A stretch of 49,114 nucleotides of DNA from Parageobacillus caldoxylosilyticus NBRC 107762 (GCF_000632715.1 NZ_BAWO01000049.1:1-49114), one strand, 5' to 3'; shown: positions 17,128-26,337, numbered from the stretch's first letter. A program made the numbers and translations. Notes: a model not told the origin generated them from the sequence alone.

Positions 17128-18324
17128 TTAGTGACGCATCACTTGATGATCGAATTGATAGTCATAGCAGACGTGATAAAGCTGGACAATTTCTTCGTGA
17201 GTCGGCACGCGCGGATTATTTCCCGGACTGCCGCTTGCTAGCGCATCGGCTGCCATTTTGTCAACGGCCTTGTCAAACTGCTCTTTTTCAATTCCCCATG
17301 TTTTCATATTTGGAATATGGAGATCCCGGCAGAGCTGCTTTACTTCCAAAATAAGCGCATCTGCTGCTTCTTCATCGGAAGCAGTCTTTAATTCTGGCTT
17401 GATCAGACGGGCGATCACTGCAAGTCTTTCTATCGCACTCTCTTTTGTAAATTCCAGCACCCCCGGCAGCAGCATCGCATTCGACACGCCATGCGGCACG
17501 TGAAATAGTGCCCCAATCGGTCGGGACATCCCATGGACAAGCGTCACCGATGCGTTCGAAAACGCAGCACCTGCCACCATCGCGCCAATTGCCATCTTCT
17601 CGCGTGCATCGATATCGTTGCCGTTTTCATACGATTTGCGCAAATTCCCCATGATCGCTTCCATCGCTGATAGCGCCAACACGTCGGTCACTGGATGGGC
17701 GCGCCGCGAAATATAGGCTTCGATCGCATGGCATAACGCGTCTACCCCTGTCGCCGCTGTCACCGCCGGGGGACACGATACGGTAAGAAGCGGATCGACA
17801 ATCGCCACGGCAGGCAATAATTCTGGCTGGGAAATCATCATTTTGACGTTCGTTTTCGTATCAATGATAACCGTGACTTTCGTGACTTCGGAACCGGTTC
17901 CTGCAGTCGTCGGAACGGCGATGAGCGGAAGCGGTTTATTGACAAACGGCTTGACATTGCCAACATAATCGCTGATCGTTCCTTCATTTGTCATCATGAC
18001 CGCCACCGCTTTCGCCGTATCAATACTGCTTCCTCCACCAATGGCAACGATGACGTCACACTGCTCTGTGCGGCAAACTTCAAGCGCTTCTTTCACATGA
18101 ATATCGGTTGGCTCCGTATCTACTCCTGTATACTTGGCAAACGGAAGCGCTTCTTTCCGTAAATGCTCTTCACAAAGCGCGACATTGCCAAGCTGTTCCA
18201 TAACCGGATCGCTGATAATAAGCACTTTGTTTCCAAACAGACGCGCTTGTTTTCCGACTTCGTTAAAAGCGCCGCGTCCATACAAAATCCGGCCCGGCAT
18301 GAGAAGTTGATACACTTGTGACAT
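17128..18324 (-). CDS. Iron-containing alcohol dehydrogenase
   Basis: An NAD(P)-dependent group III alcohol dehydrogenase of 398 residues, oxidising an alcohol or hydroxyacid to an aldehyde or the reverse. The nucleotide site GGGSSIDTAKA is near residue 96. The metal ligands lie in DALCHAIEAY and in MSRPIGALFHVPHGVSNA. An upstream frame extension exists, but the ATG at 18324 has GGGAGGAG 5 bases upstream and gives the usual MSQVYQLLMPGRILYG start. It is the first gene of a sigma-54-dependent unit with a GntP permease and an mmsA remnant. 3-hydroxypropionate-like substrates are conceivable but unproven. Confidence 0.92.
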   Translation of the reverse strand: MSQVYQLLMPGRILYGRGAFNEVGKQARLFGNKVLIISDPVMEQLGNVALCEEHLRKEALPFAKYTGVDTEPTDIHVKEALEVCRTEQCDVIVAIGGGSSIDTAKAVAVMMTNEGTISDYVGNVKPFVNKPLPLIAVPTTAGTGSEVTKVTVIIDTKTNVKMMISQPELLPAVAIVDPLLTVSCPPAVTAATGVDALCHAIEAYISRRAHPVTDVLALSAMEAIMGNLRKSYENGNDIDAREKMAIGAMVAGAAFSNASVTLVHGMSRPIGALFHVPHGVSNAMLLPGVLEFTKESAIERLAVIARLIKPELKTASDEEAADALILEVKQLCRDLHIPNMKTWGIEKEQFDKAVDKMAADALASGSPGNNPRVPTHEEIVQLYHVCYDYQFDHQVMRH

Positions 18325-18367
18325 CGTTTCTCCTCCCTCTTTCGTAACATTTTCAATATCATAATCA

Positions 18368-18383
18368 TGCAAATGACATGCCA
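18368..18383 (-). promoter_or_regulatory. Sigma-54 (-24/-12) promoter
   Basis: On the minus strand TGGCATGTCATTTGCA matches the sigma-54 consensus TGGCAYG-N4-TTGCW at every fixed position and with exact spacing. Transcription would start near 18357, about 33 bases before the alcohol dehydrogenase ATG. A sigma-54 activator gene lies immediately upstream. Confidence 0.88.
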
Positions 18384-18449
18384 AACCGGAAGTCTGTTAT
18401 TTACTAATCAATTTAAGTATTCAGTTTTTCATCAACACAATGATGCACC

Positions 18450-18475
18450 GACAATTCCCAGACATATCCCCGACA
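18450..18475 (-). repeat. Three helically phased repeats, candidate activator-binding sites
   Basis: GACA on the plus strand (TGTC on the minus strand) begins at 18450, 18461 and 18472, exactly 11 bases apart. The flanks are similar: G-rich after TGTC and AT before it. They lie 67-107 bases upstream of the sigma-54 promoter, a normal place for enhancer sites of an AAA activator. Confidence 0.55.
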
Positions 18476-18499
18476 TATTTGTACATGATTCCAACATGT

Positions 18500-20230
18500 T
18501 TATAGATTATATTTTTTTAGTTTTTCATAAAGAGTGGACCGATGCATGCCAAGTTTTCGCGCTGCCGCTGCTTTATTTCCTCTTTCCTCAATCAACGCTT
18601 GTTTAATTCTTTCCCGCTCATAAGCGTCTACTATTTCCCGCCAGTTTGTATCGGTCTGCACCACAATCTTTCTCTTTTCTCCCTCTTTATCGCCATGTTT
18701 TGCCAATCGCTGTGGGGAAAGAATATGGGCAGGCAAATGCTCCTTTTGGATTTTTTGACCATCGACCATGCCGACAAGCCATTCGACGACATTAACAAGC
18801 TCGCGAATATTTCCCGGCCATGAATAATCCATGAGCACTTGCATCGCCTCTTTTGTGAATTCTTTTTGTTTTAAACCGAACTGCTCGCAAATCCTTTCCA
18901 TATGGTAGGCAAGCAAATAAGGGATATCCATTTTCCGCTCCCGCAGGGCAGGAATATGGATGCGAATAATATTGAGGCGGTAAAAAAGATCTTCTCGAAA
19001 CTGCCCTTTTCGCACCATTTCCTCTAAATTTTTATTCGTAGCGGCAATGATGCGAACATCGAGCTCCATTTCCTCCACTCCGCCGACCCGCTCCACTTTT
19101 TTCTCCTCTAGGGCCCGCAATATTTTCGCTTGCATATATAGCGGCATATCGCCTATTTCATCCAAAAATAGCGTCCCTTTATGGGCGAGTTGAAACTTTC
19201 CCGGCTTTCCGCCTTTTTTCGCTCCGGTAAACGCCCCTTCTTCATATCCAAACAATTCTGCCTCGAGAAGCGATTCAGGGATTGCTGCACAATTGACGCT
19301 GATAAAATTGCCGTCAGCGTACGGACTCGATTGGTGAATCGCTTTCGCCAGCACTTCTTTTCCTGTTCCGCTTTCCCCGGTAATTAACACCGTGGATGGC
19401 ACACGCGCTGCTCTTCTCACCATTTGTTTGATTTCTGCGATCACTGGGCTGCGGCCGATGATGCTGTTTAAGCCGAAAATTTGTTTTCTCGAAGGAGCAG
19501 CACGTTCTTCTTTTTCTTCCTTTCGGCTCGCCTCACGCGACAAATCCTGCAGGCGCTTAAAAATTTGGTAAACCTCGGAAACACCTTGGAAAATGAGGAC
19601 TCCAATCGCCCCAATCACTTTTCCGTCGCGCCAGATTGGAATGCGGTGGACGACCATCGGCTGCCCGTAAATTTTTTGGATAAATCCTCTCTCTGGTATG
19701 CCGGATTCCAAACAAATATGTAGCCTCGTATTTTCAATAACCTCGGTGACATGCTTCCCAACGGCGTCTTCGCGGCGAATGCCAAGAAACTGGCAATAGG
19801 CCTTATTTATTTCCTGGATAATGCCATGCGCATCCACGACGACAATGCCTTCATAGGCCGAGTCAAGAACCGTTTTCATCGTTTCCACTATGCTTTGCGT
19901 CTCTTGCAGCTCCCGCTTGAGCCGCTCGACCATGGCGGTCAGCTCTGACACGGACGCACGGCTTACCTTTGGGGCATCAGCCGGCTCCCTCCCTACCTGT
20001 TCGGTTTCTTTCTCTCCGTTCCATAGCGACTCTATAGTCGTTCGGCCATCCCATTTGTCCGCCACCGCTTTTAGCAATGTCCTGCATGTCAACCGGCCTA
20101 TTTCCCTGCGCTGATGGTCGATTATCGGAACTTCGTTTACCTCAAAGCGGATAAACAGTTGCAGCGCCTCGTTTAATGTTTGGTCAGCACGCAATACCAT
20201 TTCTCCACGTTCATCCACATTGCCGCTCAT
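18500..20230 (-). CDS. Sigma-54-dependent enhancer-binding activator (CBS-PAS-AAA-Fis)
   Basis: A transcriptional activator of 576 residues. In order it has a CBS-like region (about 10-65), a predicted coiled segment (about 90-120), a PAS domain (about 115-225), an AAA+ ATPase (about 255-490) with Walker A GESGTGKE, the sigma-54 loop GAFTGA and Walker B GTLFLDEIGD, and a C-terminal Fis-type HTH with NKAAAARKLGMHRSTLYEKL. An ATG at 20251 exists, but the ATG at 20230 has AAGGAGGGA at good spacing. No receiver domain is present, so control is probably by a ligand. The sigma-54 promoter of the adjacent alcohol dehydrogenase operon is its likely target. Confidence 0.94.
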   Translation of the reverse strand: MSGNVDERGEMVLRADQTLNEALQLFIRFEVNEVPIIDHQRREIGRLTCRTLLKAVADKWDGRTTIESLWNGEKETEQVGREPADAPKVSRASVSELTAMVERLKRELQETQSIVETMKTVLDSAYEGIVVVDAHGIIQEINKAYCQFLGIRREDAVGKHVTEVIENTRLHICLESGIPERGFIQKIYGQPMVVHRIPIWRDGKVIGAIGVLIFQGVSEVYQIFKRLQDLSREASRKEEKEERAAPSRKQIFGLNSIIGRSPVIAEIKQMVRRAARVPSTVLITGESGTGKEVLAKAIHQSSPYADGNFISVNCAAIPESLLEAELFGYEEGAFTGAKKGGKPGKFQLAHKGTLFLDEIGDMPLYMQAKILRALEEKKVERVGGVEEMELDVRIIAATNKNLEEMVRKGQFREDLFYRLNIIRIHIPALRERKMDIPYLLAYHMERICEQFGLKQKEFTKEAMQVLMDYSWPGNIRELVNVVEWLVGMVDGQKIQKEHLPAHILSPQRLAKHGDKEGEKRKIVVQTDTNWREIVDAYERERIKQALIEERGNKAAAARKLGMHRSTLYEKLKKYNL

Positions 20231-20312
20231 ACAAAGTCCCTCCTTCCCCATTTGTTTATTTTCGTATTTTTCGCCGCTAGCAAGAGAAATCCTTTATCTC
20301 CGCTTGTCATCA

Positions 20313-20345
20313 TAAAAAAGAAGCAAGCCTCCCGCTTGCTTCTTT
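20313..20345 (-). terminator. Terminator behind the orphan aldo/keto reductase fragment
   Basis: AAAGAAGCAAGC and GCTTGCTTCTTT flank a 5-base loop (20317-20345), followed by a T-run on the minus strand. It stands where the original aldo/keto reductase gene would have ended. Confidence 0.85.
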
Positions 20346-20351
20346 CTATGT

Positions 20352-20538
20352 TTATGCAAGAATTTGTTCAATTTTCTCAAGCACATCTTCTGTTAATTGG
20401 ATGTCCACGGCTTTGATGTTTTCTTTGACTTGTTCCGGCCGGCTGGCACCGATGAGAGCGCTCGCGACGTTCGGCTGGCGCAATACCCAGGCAAGCGCCA
20501 ATTGGGAAAGGGTGATGCCGAGTTTGGCGACTGCTTTT
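20352..20538 (-). pseudogene. Orphan 3' end of an aldo/keto reductase gene
   Basis: This fragment encodes about the last 61 residues of an aldo/keto reductase, including LGITLSQLALAWVLRQPN and ALIGASRPEQV, ending in its own stop. By eye it differs from 43544-43730 at about 11 of 187 positions, mostly C-to-T or G-to-A changes on this side. It has no start and no N-terminal part. It abuts the stop codon of the hydroxyacid dehydrogenase gene. It marks the left edge of the sugar-acid island. Confidence 0.93.
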
Positions 20539-21541
20539 ATACGTACAATTCCTTTTCTCTTAAATGCACTTTCCCTTTCACGCTAGGATTCACTAAATAT
20601 TTGGGATAATATCCCGATAATACATCAGCAACATTCTGGGCGGTTTTTCGTTTTAATTCACTTTCAGATTCCTCAGAGTACCAAGCAACATGCGGTGTAA
20701 TAATAACATTTTCCATTTTAAGAAGAGGATTATCTGGTTGAATAGGCTCATATTCCGTAACATCTAGACCTGCACCCGCAATCTTTCCATCCTGCAAAGC
20801 GCGAATTAATGCAGCCTCATCAATAACAGGACCGCGGGCTGTATTTACAATAAATAGTTCCTTTTTCGCAAGATCAAATTGTTCGTCGCTGATCATTCCA
20901 CGTGTATCTTTCGTCAACGGTGCATGGACGGAAATGTAATCAGATTGTTTAAATAGATCGTTTAATTCTACCAATTTAACATTCAATTGATGGGCTACCT
21001 CTTGCGAAATATATGGATCATAAGCAATGATATTCAAGCCAAAAGATTGTGCTTTTTTAGCCAATGCCTGTGGAATTCTTCCCAGTCCTACAAGTCCAAG
21101 TGTTCTGCCGCGTAATCGATAAATCGGTTTTCCTAAATTAAAATTCCACACTCCATTTTTCACTTCACTATTTAATTTGACAACTTTGCGCACCAATGAA
21201 AGCAATAAAGCAAAAGCATGGTCGGATACTTCATCTACCGAATAATCTGTTACGTTGGCAACAATGATGCCTTTTTGGGTAGCCGCGTCCACATCGACGG
21301 TATTGACACCTACCCCATATCGTGAGATAACTTTGCAGTTTTCTAAGTTTGCAATTACCTTCGCAGAGACAGGGGCATATTGATTAATAATCGCATCTGC
21401 ATCTTTGCAGGCAGCGATTACTTCTTCCTCAGTACGGCACTGTACGGCTACGAAGTCTACATTCAATGAGGAAAGCACTTCTTGTTCAGGAGCTAATGTT
21501 TGAAATTCATAATCGGTAACCACTACTTTAAATTTTTTCAT
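20537..21541 (-). CDS. D-2-hydroxyacid dehydrogenase, CtBP-like
   Basis: A cytosolic NAD-dependent enzyme of 334 residues interconverting a 2-keto acid and a 2-hydroxy acid. It shows the Rossmann motif GLVGLGRIPQALAKKAQSFG near residue 150, the catalytic Arg in NTARGPVID, a Glu in GLDVTEYEP and the active His in ITPHVAWYS (His followed by a Trp, as in CtBP-like members). The start at 21541 is chosen for GGGAGGG just upstream; a longer frame lacks a ribosome binding site. It is the last gene of the island, and its stop falls exactly at the repeat junction. The substrate is unknown, probably a sugar acid. Confidence 0.9.
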   Translation of the reverse strand: MKKFKVVVTDYEFQTLAPEQEVLSSLNVDFVAVQCRTEEEVIAACKDADAIINQYAPVSAKVIANLENCKVISRYGVGVNTVDVDAATQKGIIVANVTDYSVDEVSDHAFALLLSLVRKVVKLNSEVKNGVWNFNLGKPIYRLRGRTLGLVGLGRIPQALAKKAQSFGLNIIAYDPYISQEVAHQLNVKLVELNDLFKQSDYISVHAPLTKDTRGMISDEQFDLAKKELFIVNTARGPVIDEAALIRALQDGKIAGAGLDVTEYEPIQPDNPLLKMENVIITPHVAWYSEESESELKRKTAQNVADVLSGYYPKYLVNPSVKGKVHLREKELYV

Positions 21542-21781
21542 TTTTTCCCTCCCTACATTATTTATGTATTTTTCTGTACCTTCGTTCATCCATCGTAAAA
21601 GGCAGAGCAGACAAGCAATCATACTATGTTTACTATAGTTGCAACGAAAGCAATATATACTATACTGCATTCATCTTTAGGCTGCGGTACATGGTCAATA
21701 CATAAAATTTAAAAATATCACTATCCTTATAATCTGTATCCACCTGAAAGAATATAGATAAAAAATCCTTAAAAAGTATAT

Positions 21782-22930
21782 CTACCATTCAGCAACTGAA
21801 CCATCTTTATGGCGCCAAACAGGATTTTTCCAATTATGTCCTGTTTCTGCCATTTTCCTTACATACTCTTCGTTAATATCTATCCCTAATCCCGGCCCCT
21901 GTGGGATTTTTACATATCCATTTTTGTATTCAAGCACAGAAGAATCTACTAAATAATCTAAGAGATCGTTTCCTTGATTATAATGTATACCAAGGCTTTG
22001 TTCTTGAATAAAAGCGTTATAGGACACCGCATCGATTTGCAAAGAAGCTGCCAATGCAATTGGGCCTAACGGGCAATGAGGAGCTAACGCAACATCATAG
22101 GCTTCAGCCATCACAGCTATCTTTCTCACTTCGGTAATTCCCCCCGCGTGGGAAAGGTCGGGCTGAATAATATCTACATAGCCCTCGGATAAAATGGTTT
22201 TAAAATTCCAACGGGAAAACATTCTTTCTCCCGTTGCAATTGGAATGGTGGTATGCTTGGCAACCTCACGCAGCGCTTCGTTATGCTCCGGTAATACAGG
22301 TTCTTCGATAAACATAGGATGGTAAGGTTCTAGTTCTTTTGCTAAAATCTTTGCCATTGGTTTATGGACACGTCCATGAAAATCAATACCTATATCGAAG
22401 TCATCACCAGCTACTTGTCGGATTGTAGCAACCCTTTCTATAATTTCATCAACCTTTTTATGAGAATCAATATACTGAAGTTCCTCGGTAGCATTCATTT
22501 TTACGGCCGTAAATCCTGCATCTTTCGCCTTTTTTGCTGCTTCAGCGATATCGCTAGGGCGGTCTCCTCCAATCCAACTGTAAACACGGATAGAATCACG
22601 AACAGGACCACCTAGCAATTGATGAACGGGTGCGTTAAAATATTTCCCCTTTATATCCCAAAGCGCTTGATCGATTCCTGATATGGCACTCATTAAAATC
22701 GGGCCTCCGCGATAAAATCCACCTCGATAAAGAACGGTCCAGTGATCCTCGATCTTCAGCGGATCTTTTCCTATCAAATATTCACTTAATTCTTCTACCG
22801 CTGTTTTCACCGTATTTGCCCTTCCCTCTATAATCGGTTCACCCCAACCGACAATCCCTTCATCGGTGGTAATTTTGAGGAATAGCCATCGCGGTGGAAC
22901 GATAAAAGTTTCAAATTTAGTAATCCTCAT
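21782..22930 (-). CDS. dgoD: D-galactonate dehydratase
   Basis: This enolase-superfamily enzyme removes water from D-galactonate to give 2-keto-3-deoxy-galactonate. The 382-residue protein aligns along its length with E. coli DgoD as I remember it. Metal ligands are Asp183, Glu209 and Glu235, with catalytic His185 and His285 and Glu310, in the motifs [29 protein letters not shown] and IQEQS. The ATG at 22930 overlaps the end of the aldolase gene, with GGAGGAG upstream. C2 epimers or related aldonates could also be substrates. Confidence 0.93.
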   Translation of the reverse strand: MRITKFETFIVPPRWLFLKITTDEGIVGWGEPIIEGRANTVKTAVEELSEYLIGKDPLKIEDHWTVLYRGGFYRGGPILMSAISGIDQALWDIKGKYFNAPVHQLLGGPVRDSIRVYSWIGGDRPSDIAEAAKKAKDAGFTAVKMNATEELQYIDSHKKVDEIIERVATIRQVAGDDFDIGIDFHGRVHKPMAKILAKELEPYHPMFIEEPVLPEHNEALREVAKHTTIPIATGERMFSRWNFKTILSEGYVDIIQPDLSHAGGITEVRKIAVMAEAYDVALAPHCPLGPIALAASLQIDAVSYNAFIQEQSLGIHYNQGNDLLDYLVDSSVLEYKNGYVKIPQGPGLGIDINEEYVRKMAETGHNWKNPVWRHKDGSVAEW

Positions 22931-23591
22931 TTTGCACTTTCTCCTCCATAACCATCGCATTTCGTATTTTCTCGATAAACTTTTGTGCAGTTTCTTTCAA
23001 AATATCGAAGCGCCCCTCCTCAATTACTTGTTTATTAAGCAATGCGCTCCCCACTCCTACCGCTGCTGCACCACTTTGTATAAACTCTGCCACATTATCT
23101 AAAGACACACCGCCAGTCGGCATCATTGGAATATATCCTAACGGTCCACTTAATTCCTTAAAGTATTTAGGTCCTAGAGAACTAGCAGGAAATACCTTTA
23201 AAAGATCAGCACCTGCTTGATATGCTCTTACAATTTCGGTTGGTGTCATGGCACCGGGAATCGAAATTTTACCATATCGATTGGTTAAATAAATGGTCTC
23301 CTCGTCAAGTATCGGTGAAAAAATAAAATCTGAACCCGCCTCAATCGCTCTTTTAGCAGTTTGCGCATCAAGTACTGTTCCTGCACCAACGATAGCCTTT
23401 GTTCCAAATTTTTCTTTAAGATGAGTGATCATTTCAAAGCTTCCAGGGGTGTCCACCGTAACTTCTAGCACCTCTACCCCGCCTTCTATCAATGCTTCTG
23501 CAATTTGGAAAATTTGAGATGGTTTTGGTTTTCTTATTACTGCGACTAACTTAGATTTCTTTAAGCGGTTTAGATTTGTAATCTTGTCCAA
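22917..23591 (-). CDS. 2-keto-3-deoxy-6-phospho-sugar acid aldolase (KDPG/KDPGal type)
   Basis: A class I aldolase of 224 residues that cleaves KDPG or KDPGal into pyruvate and glyceraldehyde 3-phosphate. The Schiff-base lysine is Lys132 in [11 protein letters not shown]. Glu43 in [10 protein letters not shown], the VGAGTV motif and PTGGVS also fit. The start is a TTG with AAGGAGG 8 bases upstream. It sits between KDG kinase and dgoD with tiny gaps or overlap, so the three form a De Ley-Doudoroff unit. KDPG versus KDPGal preference cannot be read from sequence. Confidence 0.93.
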   Translation of the reverse strand: MDKITNLNRLKKSKLVAVIRKPKPSQIFQIAEALIEGGVEVLEVTVDTPGSFEMITHLKEKFGTKAIVGAGTVLDAQTAKRAIEAGSDFIFSPILDEETIYLTNRYGKISIPGAMTPTEIVRAYQAGADLLKVFPASSLGPKYFKELSGPLGYIPMMPTGGVSLDNVAEFIQSGAAAVGVGSALLNKQVIEEGRFDILKETAQKFIEKIRNAMVMEEKVQNEDY

Positions 23592-23604
23592 AACATCTTC
23601 CTCC

Positions 23605-24564
23605 TTACCGTTTTACACCTTGAAAGTGAATTACACCTTTCATAAACTCTTCCAATTCTTCACTGCTCGGCAACCCTTCAACGTCCCCACTTACTCCAAC
23701 AACCATAGCTCCAACCGCATTTCCGCGTTTCACTGCCGAAAAAATAGGCTCATTTCTTAAAATTCCACTTATTACCCCCGCTGCAAATCCGTCGCCAGCT
23801 CCAACTGGATCTACTATTTGAGAGACAGGGAACCCTTTTACATAGCCACTTTCATTCCCAGATCGGTAGTATGCTCCCTTTTCCCCCATTTTGATGATGA
23901 CAATTTTTTCTTTTCCAAAGAAATCCGCAATTTCCTCAGGAGTTTTCCGACCTGACAGTATTTCACCTTCATCCAATCCAGGTAAAATAATATCTGCTTC
24001 TTTGGCAATTTCTAATAAAACGGATCTCGCTTTCTCCATATTCCAAAGCTTTAATCGGATATTCGGATCAAAAACAATTTTCACCTCATGTTTTTTGGCA
24101 ATTTCAATAGCCTTAAAAACTGTCTCCCTGCATGATGGGCTAAGGGCAGGGGTAATCCCCGTTAAATGAAGAAATTTCGCGCGAGCAATATAATCTTCAT
24201 CAAGGTCATTGGGAGATAATAAACTAGCAGCAGAGTTTTTGCGATAATAATACACTTTTACATTTGTTGGTGAGTATTTCTCTTTGAAAAAAATACCTGT
24301 GGGAGCCTCATCCGTATAGATGCATCTAGAAGTGTCTACCCCTTCGCCTCTAATAAATTTGTGAATATATCTTCCAAAGGGATCATTACCTAATTTGCTA
24401 AACCAACCTACCGAGTGACCTAGTCTTCGCAACCCAATCGCTACATTGGATTCCGCTCCTCCAATCTGCTTATAAAATCTATCGCTATATTCGAGTGGAA
24501 GCGTAAGTTCGGGGGTAAATAAGACCATTGTTTCCCCGAATGTTACAACATCAAGTTCTTTCAC
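23605..24564 (-). CDS. kdgK: 2-keto-3-deoxygluconate/galactonate kinase (PfkB family)
   Basis: This sugar kinase of 319 residues phosphorylates 2-keto-3-deoxy sugar acids at C6 with ATP. It has the family start VVTFGETMVLFTP, the IGGAESNVAIGLRRLG substrate region and the PfkB signature DPVGAGDGFAAGV with the catalytic Asp. The GTG at 24564 is preferred to the upstream ATG, because GGGGGG lies 7 bases before it and the protein then begins as usual. It precedes the aldolase by 13 bases. Confidence 0.92.
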   Translation of the reverse strand: MKELDVVTFGETMVLFTPELTLPLEYSDRFYKQIGGAESNVAIGLRRLGHSVGWFSKLGNDPFGRYIHKFIRGEGVDTSRCIYTDEAPTGIFFKEKYSPTNVKVYYYRKNSAASLLSPNDLDEDYIARAKFLHLTGITPALSPSCRETVFKAIEIAKKHEVKIVFDPNIRLKLWNMEKARSVLLEIAKEADIILPGLDEGEILSGRKTPEEIADFFGKEKIVIIKMGEKGAYYRSGNESGYVKGFPVSQIVDPVGAGDGFAAGVISGILRNEPIFSAVKRGNAVGAMVVGVSGDVEGLPSSEELEEFMKGVIHFQGVKR

Positions 24565-24875
24565 AATAAGTCCCCCCGTATGTTTTTGTGCTTGCCTGTT
24601 CCCGGCAAATAACATGAATTCAAAAGGTTTTACCGATAATCTCTTGAATGAATAGACACCAAAGAAATATTGGCATTTGAATTTTCCACTAACAAAGCGC
24701 AGATCTCTTGACTGTTAAAGGCAAGTCAATGGCTTGCCTTTTGGCAGCCGAAAAATAGATAGCACATTTCTTGCTCCAGAAGTTCGAATAGTCAAGCAAA
24801 ACTTAATGGGTAAGGCATTTCTATAAATATTGCCCACAAATTCAATTATTAATAATATTCAAATATTTTTAACTA
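24565..24875. other. Gap between the UxaA large-subunit gene and kdgK
   Basis: About 310 bases without a convincing gene. It contains a hairpin at 24717-24741 and AT-rich DNA that may hold a promoter for kdgK-aldolase-dgoD. No -35/-10 pair with good spacing could be fixed. Confidence 0.5.
24717..24741 (-). terminator. Hairpin between two parts of the island
   Basis: AAAGGCAAG and CTTGCCTTT flank a 7-base loop. The T-run on either strand is short, so it may be a weak terminator or an RNA-stabilising stem after the UxaA-type genes. Confidence 0.5.
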
Positions 24876-26042
24876 CTAAAATGTTGGGCCAATTCTCCAA
24901 ATGCCAAAATCATGTTGTTTTAGAATTTCTGCTTTCGTAAGCTTTCCAGAGGCTGTTAATAAAAGTTCGTTGAAAATTCTTTCGCCTACCGATTCTAGAG
25001 ACTCCGTTCCTTCAATGATTGTTCCTGCATTAATGTCCATGTTTTCCCTCATTTTTTCAAACATCGGAGTATTGGTAGCAATTTTAATGACAGGTGCAAT
25101 TGGCGAACCAGTTGGTGTTCCACGTCCACTTGTAAATAAGACGATTTGTGCCCCACCAGCAACCATTCCCGTCAGCTGTTCAATATCATGACCAGGGGTA
25201 TCCATCCATACTAACCCTTTTTTTGTCGGCCGCTGAGCATAGTCGATTAACTCTTGCAAAGGTCTGGTACCAGCCTTGGCAGCCGCTCCAAGTGATTTCT
25301 CTTCTAGTGTTGTGAGGCCTCCCTTTCGATTCCCTGGACTTGGATTTCCGGTACGAATATCCACTCCCATCATGATTGCCCGTTTCTCCATCGCTTCAAT
25401 GACTTGATATACTTTTTTAGCTACTCGGTCGTCAACAGCACGATTGGCTAAAAGGTGTTCTGCCCCAATTAGTTCGGTTGTTTCTGCTAAAATCACTGTT
25501 CCTCCTCTGTCAACAATCATGTCGCTTACATAACCAACTGCCGGGTTGGCTGAGAGCCCCGAACAGGCATCTGATCCTCCACATTCTGTTCCTACAATTA
25601 ATTCGCTAATATCAAACGGTTCTCGGACTAAAGCAGAAGCATCTTGTACCATTTTCGTTGCAATTCGCGCCGCCTCTGCAACGGCTCCAAGCGTCCCCCC
25701 ATGATCTTGAATGGATACCAGTTCAACCGGCTTGCCGCTTTTGGCAATTTCCTGGGCAACACTTCTCCCTTGGTGCGTCTCACAACCAAGTCCCATAACG
25801 ATTACACCATACACGTTTGGATTGGTCCCCATTCCAACGTATGTGCGGAATGTTTGATCATAATCAACACCTACTTGAGCGCAACCATGCTGGTGAATAA
25901 AGGACACAGTACCATGAACAAGTTCTGTTACCTGTTTTGCTGCCTGTGTAGCGCAAACAATGGTAGGCAATATAAGCACATGATTGCGAACTCCCACTCG
26001 ACCGTCAGGACGTCTATAACCCCAAAGCTGAGCTGTTTTCAT
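24876..26042 (-). CDS. UxaA-family sugar-acid dehydratase, large subunit
   Basis: A 388-residue protein of the altronate dehydratase/galactarate dehydratase/sulfolactate lyase family, corresponding to the C-terminal catalytic part. Conserved segments include GYRRPDGRVGVRNHVLI, HGCAQVGVDYDQTF, VGTECGGSDACSGLSANPA and FTSGRGTPTGSPIAPVIKIA. The Cys and His residues in these are likely iron ligands. In this island, dehydration of D-altronate to 2-keto-3-deoxygluconate would feed kdgK, but the substrate is inferred. It overlaps the SAF-domain subunit gene by 29 bases, and GGGGAG precedes the ATG by 9 bases. Confidence 0.9.
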   Translation of the reverse strand: MKTAQLWGYRRPDGRVGVRNHVLILPTIVCATQAAKQVTELVHGTVSFIHQHGCAQVGVDYDQTFRTYVGMGTNPNVYGVIVMGLGCETHQGRSVAQEIAKSGKPVELVSIQDHGGTLGAVAEAARIATKMVQDASALVREPFDISELIVGTECGGSDACSGLSANPAVGYVSDMIVDRGGTVILAETTELIGAEHLLANRAVDDRVAKKVYQVIEAMEKRAIMMGVDIRTGNPSPGNRKGGLTTLEEKSLGAAAKAGTRPLQELIDYAQRPTKKGLVWMDTPGHDIEQLTGMVAGGAQIVLFTSGRGTPTGSPIAPVIKIATNTPMFEKMRENMDINAGTIIEGTESLESVGERIFNELLLTASGKLTKAEILKQHDFGIWRIGPTF

Positions 26043-26337
26043 TTATCTTATCTCCCCTTCCTCTTTTCCCCTCTACATTATGGATATGCACATGCTCACC
26101 TACGGCAATATCCTTAGAGGCAACTCCAATAACTTCCCCATATTTGAATATATCCTTGCCTTTCTTAATAGGAACAACAGCAAATTTATGCCCAAACTCA
26201 ATATTTTCTTTGATTTCAATCTCGTACTCTTTTTCCTGACATGTTACTTTTACTACACTGCCAGCAGGGATATAGTCTAAGGCAGTGGCAACATTATCTT
26301 TGGGATTCATCATAACAGTTCGGTAAAAAGACGTCAT
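26014..26337 (-). CDS. UxaA-family dehydratase, small SAF-domain subunit
   Basis: A 107-residue protein matching the N-terminal SAF domain of altronate dehydratase. Notable parts are NPKDNVATALDYIPAGSVV at the start and GHKFAVVPIKKGKDIFKYG with the GHKFA motif. The ATG at 26337 has GGGGAG 7 bases upstream; an upstream ATG at 26364 overlaps the previous gene and is less likely. Together with the following large subunit it forms a split enzyme, whereas E. coli UxaA carries both parts in one chain. Confidence 0.87.
   Translation of the reverse strand: MTSFYRTVMMNPKDNVATALDYIPAGSVVKVTCQEKEYEIEIKENIEFGHKFAVVPIKKGKDIFKYGEVIGVASKDIAVGEHVHIHNVEGKRGRGDKINENSSALGL

Noticed and set aside
20352-20538. 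Possible small plus-strand genes over the fragment
   Set aside because: The same frames appear opposite the intact aldo/keto reductase gene, so they are shadows of its coding sequence.
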